Made by a program: the position numbers and the translations under genes. A stretch of DNA of 6,046 bases from Acidimicrobiaceae bacterium. Its GTDB lineage: Bacteria; Actinomycetota; Acidimicrobiia; Acidimicrobiales; Ilumatobacteraceae. Under the pieces are notes generated by a model that worked only from the letters and a program-made list of their open reading frames with translations, did not search any database and was not told where the DNA came from. The stretch spans positions 1 to 6,046 of the forward strand of contig DMQJ01000078.1 of the NCBI GenBank assembly GCA_003455715.1. The letters are read 5' to 3'. How positions within the stretch are numbered: position 1 is the stretch's first letter; every line of letters begins with the position of its first letter. Positions 5,670 to 6,046 of this stretch are shown here, one piece after another.

Positions 5670-5675
5670 ATTCTA
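5670..5675 (-). promoter_or_regulatory. Leaderless -10 box of the small protein / nucleotidyltransferase operon
   Basis: On the - strand TAGAAT (5675 to 5670) is followed by seven pyrimidine bases (TTCTTCT) and then GTG 5662. The bases before the start contain no purine-rich ribosome site at all, which makes a leaderless transcript the simplest reading. The box sits in the 18-base gap after the upstream synthetase gene. Confidence 0.55.
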
Positions 5676-5680
5676 CCCGT

Positions 5681-6046
5681 TCACACCGCGAGCTCGGGGC
5701 GGGCGTGGTACTCGGCCAAGGCCTCGGGGTTCGCCAACGCTTCGGTGTTGCGCACCTCGCGCCCGTTCACCACGTCGGCCACAGCCAACTCGCTGATCTT
5801 GTTGCTGCGCGTGCGCGGCACATCGGTGACCGCGGCGATGCGCGCCGGCACATGGCGCGGTGACGCGTTGCGTCGCAACCGCTGGCGGATCTCGGCCTGC
5901 AACGCATCGGTGAGGTCCACGCCGGGCGCGAGCTTCACGAACAGCACGATGCGCGTGTCGCCCTCCCACTCCTGGCCCACGGCAACGGCCTCCACCACGC
6001 CCGGCACCTGCTCCACCTGGGCGTAGATCTCGGCGGTGCCGATGCG
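5681..6046 (-). CDS. Acetoacetyl-CoA synthetase, C-terminal fragment
   Basis: The last 121 residues of an ANL-superfamily acyl-CoA synthetase; the 5' end lies beyond the right edge. The visible C-terminal lid domain starts at [13 protein letters not shown], continues with [10 protein letters not shown] and VLFVKL, then SPRHVPARI (62-70), and [13 protein letters not shown] (77-89) with Lys83 as the lysine that drives adenylate formation. The tail DVVNGREV, then [12 protein letters not shown], is the ending I associate with acetoacetyl-CoA synthetases rather than acetyl-CoA synthetases. The enzyme joins acetoacetate to CoA with ATP, salvaging ketone bodies or polyhydroxyalkanoate breakdown products in the cytosol. 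SNK replaces the more common SGK before the catalytic lysine, a conservative oddity. The stop is TGA at 5683 to 5681. Confidence 0.85.
   Translation of the reverse strand, partial: RIGTAEIYAQVEQVPGVVEAVAVGQEWEGDTRIVLFVKLAPGVDLTDALQAEIRQRLRRNASPRHVPARIAAVTDVPRTRSNKISELAVADVVNGREVRNTEALANPEALAEYHARPELAV

Noticed and set aside
1..6046. CRISPR array, tRNA, rRNA, insertion sequence or attachment site
   Set aside because: No regularly spaced repeats, tRNA-like cloverleaf, rRNA-like stretch, transposase frame or terminal inverted repeats were seen in either strand.

Overview
The window is GC-rich and gene-dense. It uses many GTG starts, short or overlapping intergenic gaps, and start codons without Shine-Dalgarno sequences that sit directly behind a -10 box. 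That combination, with an LigC/LigD-type ATP-dependent DNA ligase, a Baeyer-Villiger monooxygenase, an acetoacetyl-CoA synthetase and small toxin-antitoxin-like pairs, suggests an actinobacterium, possibly from the Acidimicrobiia. The lineage is an inference from gene content and composition, not from a marker gene. A sequencing-adapter-like stub inside one gene suggests a short-read (perhaps metagenomic) assembly.

Layout from left to right. On the + strand are the C-terminal end of an ATP-dependent DNA ligase (to 311) and kynureninase (341-1489). On the - strand is a toxin-antitoxin pair, with a PIN-domain VapC toxin (1522-1935) preceded by its AbrB-type antitoxin (1932-2225). A compact divergent region (2226-2300) leads into a + strand Baeyer-Villiger monooxygenase (2301-3917) and a class I SAM-dependent methyltransferase (3962-4837). 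Seven bases later, and convergent to it, is a - strand two-gene unit. It consists of an AbiEii-like nucleotidyltransferase (4845-5459) and, upstream of it, a 68-residue uncharacterised partner (5456-5662). The window ends with the C-terminal 121 residues of an acetoacetyl-CoA synthetase (5681-6046, - strand, 5' end outside the window). There is no gene-free stretch longer than about 75 bases.

The metabolic genes do not form one obvious pathway. Kynureninase belongs to tryptophan/kynurenine catabolism, the monooxygenase oxidises ketones to esters or lactones, and the synthetase activates acetoacetate. Two small accessory modules are inserted between them. Both have the layout 'small upstream gene, GTGA overlap, effector-like enzyme', which is typical of toxin-antitoxin operons.

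Three points deserve attention. (1) Bases 1138-1150 are an exact copy of the 13-base end common to Illumina TruSeq adapters. They sit exactly where kynureninases carry a conserved GTxP motif, so the protein there is probably an artefact. (2) The 68-residue protein plus nucleotidyltransferase is a candidate, poorly described toxin-antitoxin system. (3) Three genes have a TANNNT box ending 6-7 bases before the start codon and no Shine-Dalgarno sequence, which indicates leaderless transcription.
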